Source: Ramazzottius varieornatus
Taxonomy: Eukaryota > Tardigrada > Eutardigrada > Parachela > Ramazzottiidae
Assembly (NCBI GenBank): GCA_001949185.1
Contig: BDGG01000006.1
Coordinates: forward strand, 602,827-666,826
Direction of reading: 5' to 3'
DNA length: 64,000 bases
The position numbers and the translations under genes are program-made. Below, piece by piece: positions 1-11,314 of this stretch. The notes beneath the pieces were generated by a model, which searched no databases, was not told the origin of the DNA, and worked only from the letters and a program-made list of their open reading frames with translations. How positions within the stretch are numbered: the first letter of the stretch is position 1; every line of letters starts with the position of its first letter.

Positions 1-1775
1 TTCAGAAGGACCAACTCTTTTACGTCAGCGAGGTCTTTCTCTGTCATCAAGCCGTAATGCGCCTTCAGCAACTCGAAAAGGGGACTGAAGTCCTGCTCTG
101 GTCCACTGTGAATTCCACGACTGATGACTTCCAGATCGTGATGCGCCTTTACAGTCTTCCTGATTACGTCCGGATTGAACGGAAACAGACCAACCTGTGC
201 GAAGCCTGACTTCAGGCACTGTTCTCCGTTAAGCGCGTACTTTTCAGGACAGCCTTCGGTTCGATACCAGAGCTTCACGATGTGGCACAGCAGGGTATCT
301 TTGGTAACCTATAAGACGTAACAACCTGATCACTCTAGAGAAACCGTGCATACAAAAAACGGGAACTCCGCAAACAAACACGACCATATCGGTTTCCAAA
401 GTGGCGCAGCGTAACGTTAATTTTAGCTGCAAGCGTACGCCATTCGTGAAAGCGATCAGGACGAGTTTAACAACCGAGCAATGAAATGGAAATCGATTAG
501 GATAAGTTCCACCAACTTACAATTCCCCTTTTACCAGCCGACGATCACGGAGGTACATGCGCCATTTTTCTTGATTCCGCCGAAAACAGACACATCAAAC
601 GGCTGCAGATGATTTGTCTGGTTTGTCGGAAGGCAGAATATTTCCACCTGCTTGGCAGTTTTCTCGTAAAGTTCTTTGCAGTAACGGACCAGCAGTAAGT
701 TGTTCACGTGGCTGAAATGACCGTCGACGAAAACAACGTTTTGCAAAAAGAATCGGACTTGAAAAAGAGGATTTCTTGAGAAGACATTGTGACATACCAG
801 AAGCACTGCTAGTACGCAGAACATTGCTCACTTGAACGAAGAAACAAGGCTGACGTCATAGCCTAGTTACTCGTACCTTGAGTTCCGTGACGGCAGGGAA
901 AAGTTTCGTCTTGATGTAGTTTGCAAAGTGCACTTGGTCCATGTAACCTGAAGCGTTCACTGCGTGATAGTCCGAAGGTATCACAGTCCGAAGGTATCAT
1001 CCAGGCGAGACTGTACATGGACCTTTCCGGCGTATAAACCCTTAAATTTGAGCTGGACTCCAGCAGCATTACCGCATGGCAGGATAGTCACGTTCTCCTT
1101 CTCGGTTCCGTCGAATTGCGAGGGGATCTGCTTAGCACCCTTTCTGGCAATGACACGACCGTACATTTCTGAAGTAGTGAAGGCCGTCTCGTCGAGGTTC
1201 CACACTTGCTCTGGTCGCTCGAGGAATCCTCTAACATGTAAGTCCTGTAGTTTGGAGATGTACTCTTCGCAGCGTTCCACAGTCCATTCTGTCCTTTTTC
1301 CTGTTCGAAGAGTGAGTGATGCGTAGAGATAGATCGCTGTGACGAGACAAGAAACGTTGAACATAATTATCGTTGACAGTCGTGTTCTTCAGGCCTGAAA
1401 TGAAAACTTAAAATGAGCAAATTAAAATTATTTCGTACCGAGTATTTCCATCGGTTGTTCCAACGTACCCAGACCAATAGCCACCTCGCAGAACAGCTGT
1501 AGACAGTGGTAACGATTCAAAGGGATTCCCTGATCTGAACAATACATCAAAAAGTCGACCAGACGATCCTCCTCCCAGGGTGGAAACTTGGTTGGAGCAC
1601 CGACGCGAGACGGATTTCGCTTTTCCATCCGACTCCTTAACGTGGTACGGGAGACGCCATTCGTTTTAGCAGAGCTGGTCAGACTTTGCCCGTCCTTTAC
1701 TTCACGGAGAGCTGCCTCCATAGACAGCTCCTTGTGCACTTGAGAAGCAGTCTTCAGCTTGCTAAGGCTCAGCAT
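1..1775 (-). pseudogene. pogo/jerky-type DDE transposase, intron-containing and damaged
   Basis: Start at 1775: residues 1-115 carry a Psq-type helix-turn-helix (AALREVKDGQSLTSSAKTNG, then VSRTTLRSRM). An intron looks present at about 1374-1431 (donor GTACGA, acceptor TTTCAG), followed by VQRFLSRHSDLSLR, the usual pogo sequence before the catalytic core. The core reads VWNLDETAFTTSE (first Asp), then FVDGHFSHVNN (second Asp), then FCLPTNQTNHLQPFDVSVFG, and near the window edge GLFPFNPDVI. A second intron lies between about 872 and 767. Damage: a frameshift near 1310 after SLRITHS, and a short duplication of TCCGAAGGTATCA at 971-999 that shifts frame before GYMDQVHFANYIKTKLFP. The family is clear; activity of this copy is unlikely. 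Confidence 0.75.
393..450. repeat. Dispersed hairpin repeat, copy 1
   Basis: Arms AAAGTGGCGCAGCG and GCGTACGCCATT face each other. This is the most degenerate copy, inside the pogo-like element. Confidence 0.5.
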
Positions 1776-2264
1776 GTTTCAGGGAGAATAAGGCACTCAA
1801 GAAAACGTGAAAGAAGACTTTTTTATAAAATTGGCAGTGCGGTATTGCATCAGACCACGGTCACCAAACGGAAATTCGTCAGAGAGTTGTTTCATACCGT
1901 TCACAACGCTCGAAATCTTGAAAACAAGCTGAGTGACGTGTAGGATACTCATGGAAGCGACGACACAAGCGCCTCTCGAGGCCTACTTGATTTTAGTTTC
2001 ACAGGCTCTTTAGCATTAGCGCGACCCTTCTCTCTTCGAAGACCTCTATTTCATCTTCTGACCATCGGATCTTCTCCAGAACCGTTTAGAGCTTTAGGAA
2101 GAAATATTTTCTGATCCGTAAATCATACAGGATGGAAATCCATCCAGAAGTTACTGAAAAACAATAGCCGTCCGAATTATGTCCCAAAAAACGGGTACGG
2201 CCGAATTATGTCGTTTACCTCGTAGGCAAGCCATCGACATCACAGCAGTTTATCCACCGCAATA

Positions 2265-3400
2265 GTTATCCAGCATAAAAACCATGCACGGCTAGAGCAA
2301 CACCAGGTTCATGGGAAATGAAAAGGACAGATAATCAACAATCAAAACTCTAGAGTTTTTGTTGCGTTGAAACGGTCTGATTGATTACGGTCTGATGCTA
2401 GGTTTGATTTGATTTGAATTATTCCAAGAGCAGACAAGCTCTAAAGAGGACTTCAACGTTTGGTCATACGTGCTTTTTGCACCTATTGAATTCGACGGAG
2501 GTGAGAAAGGGAAATGAAAGAGTAGGAATTTTCGCGACGTTGTAAAGGCTGAGGTGGTCTCATGTCAGATTTTTGTGACTGCCAACCCGGGCCTGTGTTT
2601 GCTTGCAGGTCTTCCTGGTGAGCGGCGGGACCTCTTACGTTCGGTCTAGCGATACTGCCCACTTGCTCACCCAGGCTTACTGAGCTTGTTGTTGTACACC
2701 AAGATGACATTGTAACGAACCGCCAGGGCCTGATGCGCTGTTAGAGCGTTTTTCCCAGTACTATCAATAGATCTTTCCTGTTGTTTCGATATTCTGATCG
2801 AAAGACACAAAGGGGGAAGAAGGGGGCAAAAAAAGGAAAAACGCGAAAAACGAGATCAAGCTTCGAAGGCAAGATTAAAGGCAACACAAAAGTGGTATAA
2901 GTCCAAACATTCTCAGACAGGTTTGGGAAGTGAGAGATCCAGATCATTCAGTCGAGCGGCGAACATTCTTTTCCCGATGGCTGTCGCGACCTTGGCGTCG
3001 ATGTCTGTTTACTTGCTACCGAGTCGGTATTCCCGCATGGTTTCTCGGCGAGGGACCAGGTCCGCCATGCAATCCGAAAAGGTGTGGTATTTCTCTCGCT
3101 TCCGTAATCTAAAGAGCCACTGCGCATCCAACCGCGCCCACAACTGTCGTACTTTGTCAATGCCCCAATCGGTAAAAAGTTGACTCGTTGACTTACCGGT
3201 AGGGTAATCGGACAGAGCTGTGATGGCACTTCTCTGCGCTACTTCCACCATACTTACGTTCTTGTCGGTCGTCGCGGACCAGACTGGTGCACAGTAGGTT
3301 GATATGGTCTGATGCGGCATTGCATCAAACTTCAGATGTTTCCGATGATTCTCTCTCCATCATCCGGTTGTCTCCCCTGTTTTCCCTCGTTCCTCTTGTC
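2265..3400 (-). mobile_element. Non-LTR retrotransposon 3' fragment (minus strand)
   Basis: An open frame at 3009-3320 (minus) encodes TISTYCAPVWSATTDKN then VEVAQRSAITALSDYP, the pattern that follows the reverse-transcriptase core in Jockey/CR1/RTE-type LINEs (YCxPVW ... QRxAxR). It lacks the catalytic YxDD part, so this is a 5'-truncated remnant. The 3301-3395 and 2278-2410 segments both reappear at 11315-11545, where they sit side by side with the intervening ~0.9 kb missing. No poly-A tail or target duplication was found. Confidence 0.6.
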
Positions 3401-3873
3401 TGGTTGGATATGCGGTGAATCAACTCTGCGTTTACTAACACCATAGGGAGTTTTTGCGAATACGATGACGTACGCGCTAGGTCTCAAGATTCATTACTGT
3501 AACCAGTGTTGAACGCGGTATCGGTATTACCCGGTAATACCTGTAACTGGTACCGATGTCGCAGTAACGATACTTTACCCAGTACTGACATGCGATAAGG
3601 ATACCTTACGGGAGGTATTTCAGGTATTCACCCGGTACTACCGGCCATTCAAGCTGCCGGTAAATACCGAAAGTACAGGAGAAAGCTCGAAGAATTAACC
3701 TAGCACAGTCTGCCTTTCCAACAATTGCGCTCGGTTCTTGGTGGAAAACCAAGAGCGCATGGATTTGTGTGCATACAGGCCAAACCTGCATGTCTACTAC
3801 ATAAGTGAGCCATGTGCGCGCCGTATACATGGGCAGTTGGTGCACCCACTTGCCTACCAGTATTCTGACTTAA

Positions 3874-4095
3874 GGGGAGGTTATCGTGCATTCTGGCCCT
3901 CTCGCCAAAAAATTAGATACGGGAGATGGGCGAATGTTTTCCGTGTGAACAGTGCTCCCCACGATGAAGTAATAGTCATACTGCCGCGTAGCGGTGCGCG
4001 CAACGCAGGCAGAGGCTATACTGCGTTGCTATGGACCCATGAACGTAATTTTGGTTTTTCGGTGCTCTATCTCGACTCGTGCGTTTAGTTAGGAG
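3874..4095 (+). mobile_element. Truncated TTAA-target non-autonomous element nested in the hAT element
   Basis: It begins GGGGAGGTTATCGTG directly after TTAA (3870-3873). It can be followed base for base, with divergence, against the reverse complement of 6069-6547: shared landmarks are GAAAACGTTTTCCGTGTG-like sequence, GTCATACT, GGTGCGCGCAACGCA and CTCGTGCGT. Similarity fades near 4095 and no matching right end was found, so it is truncated. Confidence 0.55.
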
Positions 4096-4347
4096 CACGA
4101 AAGTTGTGGATAACAACCTTTCCGACAAAGTGAGAGTTTTTTTAAGTAGCGACCTGCAATATTGATCGAGTAGTTTCAAAATTAGCAGGACAAATTGCCT
4201 TTGGAAGGCTGTTTCTGGGAAACCGTTGTGAGTCTCGATTTCCAAAAGTAACACTTTGTGAACACAACGGTTTTGATTCGGGAAAGAATTTTGGACGATT
4301 TTTTTCATTGACTATTTTTTACCCAATTTCCACCGTGGTCGGGTCGA

Positions 4348-4806
4348 ATGTTCACCGTATTGAGATGTCCACTGACGGAATATTGGATCGACACGCGTCA
4401 GAATAATGGAAAACATTCGAGCGGCTTACGAAAATTCTGGGCAAGTGCGGTGTTGTTAACGGTAATTGGGACAACGGCGGACGAGTTCATCCGCATCACT
4501 TTTCCACGTGGCGCACGCTCTCAGTCAACTAGAGTGAAAATTTGCGCCACTCGAGATCGCGAACTATCTGCCGGAGTCCAAATTGTTTTCGGTCATTTGC
4601 TCGTAATGTACATGATGTTCGTTGAATTTTCAAGGCTCAAACCAACTCGATGCATCGTAGATATTCTGCTCAAAGCGTATCGACAGTGTGAGAAGGCCGA
4701 CGTGGAGAAGAGAAGCTACGTGTACAAGAGCATCTGGCAGACTCTGAAGAACCAAGACAAGCTGCCCAGCGGGAAATTAGTCTATTTTTCGAGTTATTTC
4801 CTCTAA
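4348..4806 (+). other. Open frame of unknown origin inside the hAT element
   Basis: This is a 152-codon open frame. Its 3' part (about 4690-4787) has codon choice like the host genes (GAGAAG, TACGTGTACAAGAGC, CTGAAGAACCAAGACAAG) and reads CEKADVEKRSYVYKSIWQTL followed by KNQDKLPSGK. The 5' part overlaps a dispersed hairpin repeat and looks non-coding. I do not recognise the protein. It may be a piece of host exon carried by the transposon, or a decayed part of a transposase; no function is assigned. Confidence 0.3.
4501..4555. repeat. Dispersed hairpin repeat, copy 2
   Basis: CCACGTGGCGCACGCTCTCA is followed by TTTGCGCCACTCGAG; it lies inside the hAT element. Confidence 0.6.
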
Positions 4807-5583
4807 CACTAGGCTTTTCGGGCTGGTTTTTTTGGGCTGGTTCTGCCGATCACGTGCGCCCCTGCAACCTCGGGAAAGTCTGAATGCGTATTTACGGGCA
4901 GTGAGTTCTTAGACAGCAAACTGAACAACAAAACTACATGCAGGAATCTCTGTCTAGTTACATTTCCGCACAGAGATTTAGCGCATGTTTCAGTAGTTTG
5001 CAGCTTAATGAATTCAGTTGAGTAACGGTTGTGGTGTACTGTATTCTCTCCGGTAATTTCCCTATGTCACTCGAACGGTTTTTACAAATGATGCAAGAGT
5101 GAAATTGCGGTATCTGCCACAATGGCAAAACCGTGTCGTCATTAGACTCAATCGGGGACATGCAATCAATCGCAAACGTGTATTTAGTTTTAAACAAAGA
5201 TTAATCAGCTGTTCAACATCAGCTGTTTCCTTGTGATTGTTTCGTTCTTGCTGTGCCAAATTTTGTTTAGAATGACGTAGTAAACTGACGTAGAGCGAAA
5301 GCTGCCTGTTCGCTTCGCAAACTCTTTAACAAAGTGTCGCCTGTGACGTAGAAAAATTACTGGAGAGAATACAGTATAGCGATTTAATTTTTGACGGCGT
5401 TTTTCTAAACCGCTAAGAATTTGTTTTCCCGAATACCTCGAGTTACTTATTTTGATCTGTACTTTACCGGAGGTATCAACGGTACATCTGGAGGAATCCC
5501 GATACTTTAACGGCAAGCACAGCTGAAATACTTTACTTTACCGAGTACCAAAAACCCAATACCTGTTCAACACTGACTGTAAC

Positions 5584-6068
5584 TGCTTATACAGTATCAG
5601 CTCGTCCATATTCGATGTTTAGTTACAATCCAGCCATATGAGCCACAGTTCAAGGCTCTCCTTACGTTACGCTGTAACTGCAGTCGGCGCGTTTCAAGCA
5701 ATCAATGAAAAATCGCTTCGCAAAAGCAAGTTTACTCAAGGCGTTGAATATGGACGAGCTGATATAAGCAGTTACAGATTTACTAAATTCCAGGCTACGT
5801 GCCCTTGGAATGGAAAATCGGAAGGGAATTCCTAACATTCCTGTATTTCTATTTTTCTTTTCCGAAACGTCCTCGCGGAAATCTGGAATTTGTGAGTTTA
5901 GTGCATATTCTCGAAAACAGTAATCATGATTCAAAATCATCAACAAATATTGGCTTCGAGACTGAAAGCAAGCTGGAAATTGACGATCCAAACGCCCGGT
6001 TTTGTGGGACCTGAAAGTCCAAGGAAAACTCAAGGACCTACGCGCAGTTAAATGCGCCGCAAACTTCA
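5584..6068. other. No gene seen
   Basis: Short open frames are present on both strands but none shows a recognisable motif, and base composition resembles the surrounding non-coding DNA. Confidence 0.5.
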
Positions 6069-6547
6069 AGGGGAGGTTATTCTTTCAGAAAGGGTGGACA
6101 ACCGCAAATTCAAAACCGTCTAGTAATATAGTTCAATGTGTCCCCTGCATGCTAACCAGCAAAATCGACTTGGAAACGTTTATAGTTTTCAAGATATAAA
6201 ATTATGAAGCTAGTTGGATCAACGCGGAAGCAGCGTTTCTGTCATCTTTCGGAGAGAGCGACCGGGTACACTAGGCCTGTGCATGCTGATTTACTATCCG
6301 TTGGCTTTTGGTGCCGTTTTCGTGTTCAAGTTTAGTACTGGTTAGCTCCCGACCAGACGCACGAGTGGAGGTAGAACGCTGCAAGACCAAAATCGTGTTT
6401 GTTAGCGCCTTTGTGCGTTGCGCGCACCAGCAAATTGTAGTATGACCATTACTCTAACATGCGGAACGGTCTCTACACGGAAAACGTTCTCCTATCTTCT
6501 GTGTCTAATTGTTTCTCAGAAGGACCAGAATACACGATAACCTCCCC
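6069..6547 (-). mobile_element. Complete TTAA-type MITE (479 bp)
   Basis: Both ends start with GGGGAGGTTAT in inverted orientation (6069 on plus; 6547 reading minus). The flanking four bases are identical, TCAA at 6065-6068 and 6548-6551. A 4-bp TTAA-like target fits piggyBac or Kolobok type transposition. It has no coding capacity. The partial copy at 3874 follows TTAA. Confidence 0.65.
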
Positions 6548-6867
6548 TCAACGCGGTAGATCGAAAATGCTATTGGTCATTCGATTGATCGACCAATTAG
6601 CCTCAGTAGTCAGTAGTACTAATACACACGTGTAAGCCAGCATCGGGTTCAGTCTTTCGACAGGATCTGCTAGATTTTCGACTTACCTCGTGAAATTCCG
6701 AAATTTTCTCCAGCTTTGATGGTCTTCCAAATAGGAATTCCACCGTTCCAAACGGCCATCCGTTGGAGCGGAATTTGGAAAGGGATGGAGTTAGGAATTT
6801 ACAACCTTAATCCGATTGACACTCCACGCGCACTGTAAGTGCTTTAAGATTTAAAACACCAGTTGAA

Positions 6868-7022
6868 TGAATACTGTCAATATTCGCTGCGTCCGCGCAC
6901 CACGTCATCGTACAAGTGGAGCACAGCCGCGGTCCGGTTTCGCGGATTGCGCAACTCCCTACGGGGGTGCATCGTTACGTACGTGTACGTACTGCGCGGA
7001 TGCAGCGAATATTTACAGTATT
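6868..7022. repeat. Foldback element, 31-bp inverted arms
   Basis: The left arm 6868-6898 (GAATACTGTCAATATTCGCT, then GCGTCCGCGCA) pairs with 6992-7022 with only two mismatches, around a 93-bp loop. The arms contain CG-rich cores. No target duplication was identified, so it could be a MITE or a hairpin-forming repeat. Confidence 0.7.
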
Positions 7023-7303
7023 CAAATCTCAAAACTGACCCGCAACAACTGAAATAGTCTCAATTGCTGTCGTGAACTAAATTCCGATTATTTTTAGTTG
7101 CTAGTATAAATTCAGCTGGATTAAGTGTCAGCCAATCAAAATTACCGCAGCCCGAGGTACTCCAATTAATCGTAATTGCAATTAGAGTCAAAAAGTCATA
7201 TTGGAGCAACACTGCAGACTGCAGAGACGATGTGCTGAACGTGGCTTGCTGAACTGATTGGCAATCAATTCGGCCTGCTGACACTCGGACTCTACCATTG
7301 ATA

Positions 7304-8086
7304 CACAGGGGGTTCAGTAAATATTAAGGCACAGACCGGCTGAAAGTGCTATGTTCCAGAGCATGCGTTTAAGAGATAGATCATCACTTCTAACCACTAT
7401 TCATAAAAGATGAGGTACCTGGCAGTACTCGCACAGAAGGAGGAATAATTTTTTGAAAAGAAGCAAAATGTTTTTCAATTTTCCTCGTAAACTCGCGCAT
7501 TTCGTGATGTAGTTCCTGCATTATCCGCGCCTATCGTGATATGCAGTTTTTTCGAATATCTGGGATAAATGATTTTTTTAGCGCTTCGACAAAAAGGACC
7601 GAGAGTGTGAAGGGAATAAAGAGTGGAACTAACTTTTATCAGGAGTGAAAACCTGCAGCAGAAAACGGAAAAGTTTGAAAATTCCGACGGGCGATCAGGT
7701 AATGCACCAGCTAGTTTTACCCAGTTTCACTTGCGCATTTTGACTTGGTGCAAAAATGAGAATATTTCTCGAGCCTTTACAGCGATCCGGCTTGACTTCC
7801 TTCTGCCCAAACTAGTCACTACACATCCTTCGTTCATCCAGAGCTGAAGTCAAACTCGAACGTACAATGGGAAGAAACTACATTATTTCGTCTAGAACGC
7901 GGGGCCCTAAAAGAACTTCCCTTCATATACCTTATAAAATCTTTTCAACGAATGACATCCCAGCCAAGGCTGTTTTTTTCGGTATTTACCATAAGTTGCT
8001 TTCACTTTGTGCAAAAAGTTGCCAAGATCGATCGACCACAGAATTTCTGGTGAACACAACTTAGACAACTTATTGAACCCCCTATG
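7304..8086. mobile_element. Mariner-type element, degenerate or non-autonomous
   Basis: The left end is CACAGGGGGTTCAGTAAATA and the right end (reverse complement) is CATAGGGGGTTCAATAAGTT. They are flanked by TA at 7302-7303 and 8087-8088. The right end closely resembles the right end of the mariner fragment at 17236 (reverse complement starts CGTAGGGGGTTCAACAAG). No mariner catalytic motif was found in the 783 bp. Confidence 0.65.
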
Positions 8087-8309
8087 TATATGGATCATTC
8101 TGCTGTTACTGTGTCCGACTTTTTTCAGTTTCCACTTTTCGGTCCTTGCCTGACTAGATATAATTGATCTTTCGTTGTTTCTGCCATTAGTGCGCTTCTC
8201 ACCGATCGGTTCAACTGGCAGTCAGTTCTCGCTTGTGCATCTGAGCTTCACGGTGTGGTGGACGATCAGAACTCGCGGCTGGATTGACGTACATCAGCAC
8301 GACGAGACG

Positions 8310-10328
8310 ATGGTTCGTCCAGCGCGTTTGATGCGCTCTGCTGTTGGCCGGTTTTTCGAGTACGTTTATCTTAACTTTCAACTACTTCATTCGTACGATT
8401 TTATGGACGAAGCAGCAATAGTTTCTGTGTCTTGACAGGTACGACACGCCGAAAATTGTCCACATTCAAAGCTTACATATCGGAATTACTTATCGCTTTG
8501 TTCAACTCGTTATCATCAGCTACGTTATCGGGTAGCGAATATTTCTCACTACAGTTCATGACGGAGGTTTATGGTACTCGTACTTTAGCCGAAGATATTC
8601 TTTGTAGGTGGGTTCTGGTGTACAAGAAAGGCTATCAAGAAACGGACAATGTGGAAAGCAGTGTCACGTCAAAAGTTAAAGGTGTCGTCCTGACCAACTT
8701 CACACTCGATCCCAACGCGACCGCGGACGAAGAGAAGCTACGAGTCTGGGACACTGCCGACTATGTTATCCCTCCTCAAGAGAACGGAGCGTTCTTTGTT
8801 ACTACAAATATCATCATGAGTCCCAACCAAGAGCAAGGAATATGTCCAGAGGTAAGTCGCTTTGCTCGCGTCGACTCGGGCAGCGGGCAGTATGTTTTCT
8901 TTCTTCATACAGTGTACCAAAAAATTAACCGTCAAAAATGGGTGTTAGAAGGAGCCAGATGGAAATGGCCAATGAAATTTGCGCATGCGGCGGACTAAGA
9001 CCGTTATTGGTCACAAAATGATTAAGCTCCCGATTAATTGTCACACCCATCATTGACGGTTAATGTTTTGGTGCACTGTATGCGTCGACTTGAAATCAAA
9101 TTTTGTATAAAGGATTATTCATCTCGTCAGCTTGGCGCTTCCTGCTCGACGGGCTTCGATTGTCCTTCTGGAAGTAAATCGGCGAACGGTGTGAGGACGG
9201 GAACATGTAACAACGCCACTAGCACCTGCGATATTCGGGCGTGGTGCCCGGTCGAGAAAGATGTGGAACCACAGTATGTTGTTTTACTTCATTTATATTT
9301 TTTGTAATGTGTTGAAGCAAACACAGTTCGCTTCCTCTTTGCAGGAGTCCCGTTTTGCAGGGAACGGAAGACTTCACGGTGCTCGTAAAGAACCAAATAT
9401 TCTTCCCGAAATTCCGTGTCAGAAGGTAATTAATTTTCGGTACGTAGTTTGACTGCGTTCTCGCACTGAATTCTGCTCTGACTTTATATGATTCACCGTA
9501 TGTCTTATAGATGTTAATGATGTCTGTTTGAAGGAGAAATATTTTGGATGGCTTTGCAAAGAACGCGAGTTATTTGGACTCATGTTTGTACCATCCATCA
9601 GCCGATCCATTCTGTCCAATATTCCGTCTGGGCGATATAATCGCACTAGCTCAAGAAAACTACTCCACAATCGCCGTGAAAGGCGCCGTCATTGGGTTTG
9701 TAATTGAATGGGAATGCAATCTCGACCTCTCAGTGGAGTCATGCCTCCCCAAATACTCTTTCCGAAGAATCGACAACGCTGATGACGTCATCGCGAAAGG
9801 CTGGAACTTTCGGTACGAAATTTCCCTGTGCCTTTTTTCCAACTGTTGATAGTATTTGCGTTACTTTTGCAGGTATGCGAACTACTGGACAGATACAGTT
9901 GGTAGGCAAAGTGTTCAACGAAGGACGCTAATCAAAGCTTACGGTATCCGCTTCGTTTTTTACGTGTACGGGGTTGCTGGAAAGTTCAACATTGTACCGC
10001 TGGCTACGAATCTGGGCGCTGGACTCGCTCTCTTGGGATTGGTGAGGCTTCTTTGATAAAAATTCTCTCTCCGGGTAATTTCAAAATTTCTGGTTGCATT
10101 CTATTAGGCCGTAATATTCTGTGATATCGTGATATTGTACTGTTCGAAGCGCCGGCAGTTTTACTCGGACAACAAATACCTGAGAGTCCAGGATGAAGAT
10201 GCTGTATTGGTAAGTTTAGAGCATTGATGAAAAACAATGGCAGCTTTTGCAGGTCGGTTTCATTGTTGTTTTTCCAGTTCGAAGAGGACGACAGAAGCGG
10301 ACATTCCGGTGAAAACTTCTTTTCTTGA
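8310..10328 (+). CDS. P2X: P2X purinoceptor (ATP-gated cation channel)
   Basis: Exons 8310-8359, 8439-8531, 8608-8851, 9131-9273, 9345-9425, 9534-9812, 9873-10041, 10108-10209 and 10278-10328 join in frame to 403 aa. The predicted subunit of a trimeric plasma-membrane channel gated by extracellular ATP has: a cytosolic N-terminus with the conserved TPK site (residues 20-22), TM1 at about 34-54, ATP-site lysines in SKVKG (K70, K72), ten extracellular cysteines, the NFR motif in GWNFRYANYW (295-297), the further ATP-site lysine in LIKAYGIRF (about 318), TM2 (FNIVPLATNLGAGLALLGL onward), and a YSDNK tail signal (YxxxK). All hallmark residues are present, so a working channel is expected. The cytosolic tail is short. 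All eight introns are GT-AG; most are about 60-110 bp, and the longest (intron 3) is 279 bp. The start was chosen as the first ATG of exon 1. Confidence 0.93.
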
Positions 10329-11314
10329 TAATGCCAGCGCATTCCTCGCCGTTCTGATGGGCGGTATCATCCTCTCTTTGCTATTCTTTTTGTGCAGAGA
10401 AAGCAAGGGCGTGTTTTGTGGGCTTACGTACTTTGTTCCTGCCATGCTTTAAGATACTAATTTCTCTGTGATACGCAAGCAAGCAGTCATTTTTGCAATT
10501 TTGACTTTCGAGGAGACACTGATTTGAGAGGCTTCGATTAGGAAGGTTGTCCGTAGAGCTGCGCTCGAACAGCATAAAAGACTGTTTTTGCATGATTGTA
10601 GACAGTAAAAAAGTTGAAGTCGACCGACGTTGCGAATATGTTTATCCCGAAAAATCGCACACTTTCAGTATGTACCGCTACCTGTGTTGGCAATCGGGAG
10701 GATCGGGTTTTCTTGACCGTTCGTGGATCTTCATGTTGGGACACACGCCGAGCGGTCTGAGGTGGCGGTAACCGACTGAAGACAGGTGCAGATGGTGGAT
10801 TTGAGATGTGTCGGACAAAGAGGTACCGTACCGTATGTGGCGGCGCCAGCTGCGGCCGGCAGTACCAGCTTCCCGGCTGAAACCATTCTGGCGATGTACG
10901 AAAGGGTAACCGCTACCGTCTTCAAGTCATGTTGGCTAAGGACTCTGAAGTCTTCCAGTGCCTGCAATTTATGCACATCTTTGTTAGCGTAGTACCAGGC
11001 GACAGGCTTGGCGCAGGAAAGTGAAGTGCAGGCAATTAGCTTCGGGCCATGGCCAATTTTTGGTGTAGTGTACTGTACTGTTGTTCTCCATAACGGAAAT
11101 GCGGGAGACTCAGAGTATGGTCTTTGCGATGGAACTTACAGTACGTGCTCAACCGTTCGTGGGTCGCATATCGATGTTGAACGGTGGGTCTTGAACGGTG
11201 GAACTGGAATGGTGACTTTTGTTATGGTGAAATCTGACACCAAAGAAGAAGACATGGTGCCGGCTCGAAAAAAGGACGATTTTATCAGTGTCCATATAGT
11301 GAAATAGTTTTCCA
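10329..11314. other. No supported gene
   Basis: The longest open frame, 11008-11307 (plus), has no family signature or convincing splice context. P2X 3' UTR presumably occupies the first part. Confidence 0.45.

Larger units (their letters stand above)
1..2222 (-). mobile_element. pogo/Tigger-like DNA transposon, 5' part (continues left of window)
   Basis: The right terminus reads (minus strand) CGAGGTAAACGACATAATTC and is followed by TA at 2223-2224, the target used by Tc1/mariner-pogo elements. A second element at 28382-28865 starts with the almost identical CGAGGTAAAGGACATGG and is flanked by TA on both sides, which confirms the boundary. The 1965-2100 stretch is also recognisably shared with 28612-28800. 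The element carries a transposase gene on the minus strand (from about 1775 down to the window edge). The left end lies outside the window, so completeness cannot be judged. One copy of the dispersed hairpin repeat (393-450) lies inside it. Confidence 0.75.
3504..5575. mobile_element. hAT-superfamily element with 8-bp target site duplication
   Basis: The left end reads CAGTGTTGAACGCGGTATCG; the right end (reverse complement) reads CAGTGTTGAACAGGTATTGG. The flanking 8 bases are identical, ACTGTAAC at 3496-3503 and 5576-5583. CAG-starting inverted ends and an 8-bp duplication are diagnostic of hAT transposons. The subterminal DNA is rich in short palindromes of the GGTATTACCGGTA type. No hAT transposase (dimerisation domain or zinc-finger BED) was recognised in the 2.07 kb, so it is probably non-autonomous. 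It contains a truncated TTAA-type element (3874-~4095), a dispersed hairpin repeat (4501-4555) and an open frame at 4348-4806. Confidence 0.85.

Noticed and set aside
10736-10976. Two overlapping frames with Ala/Gly-rich peptides
   Set aside because: Short, opposite-strand overlapping frames without splice context or motif.
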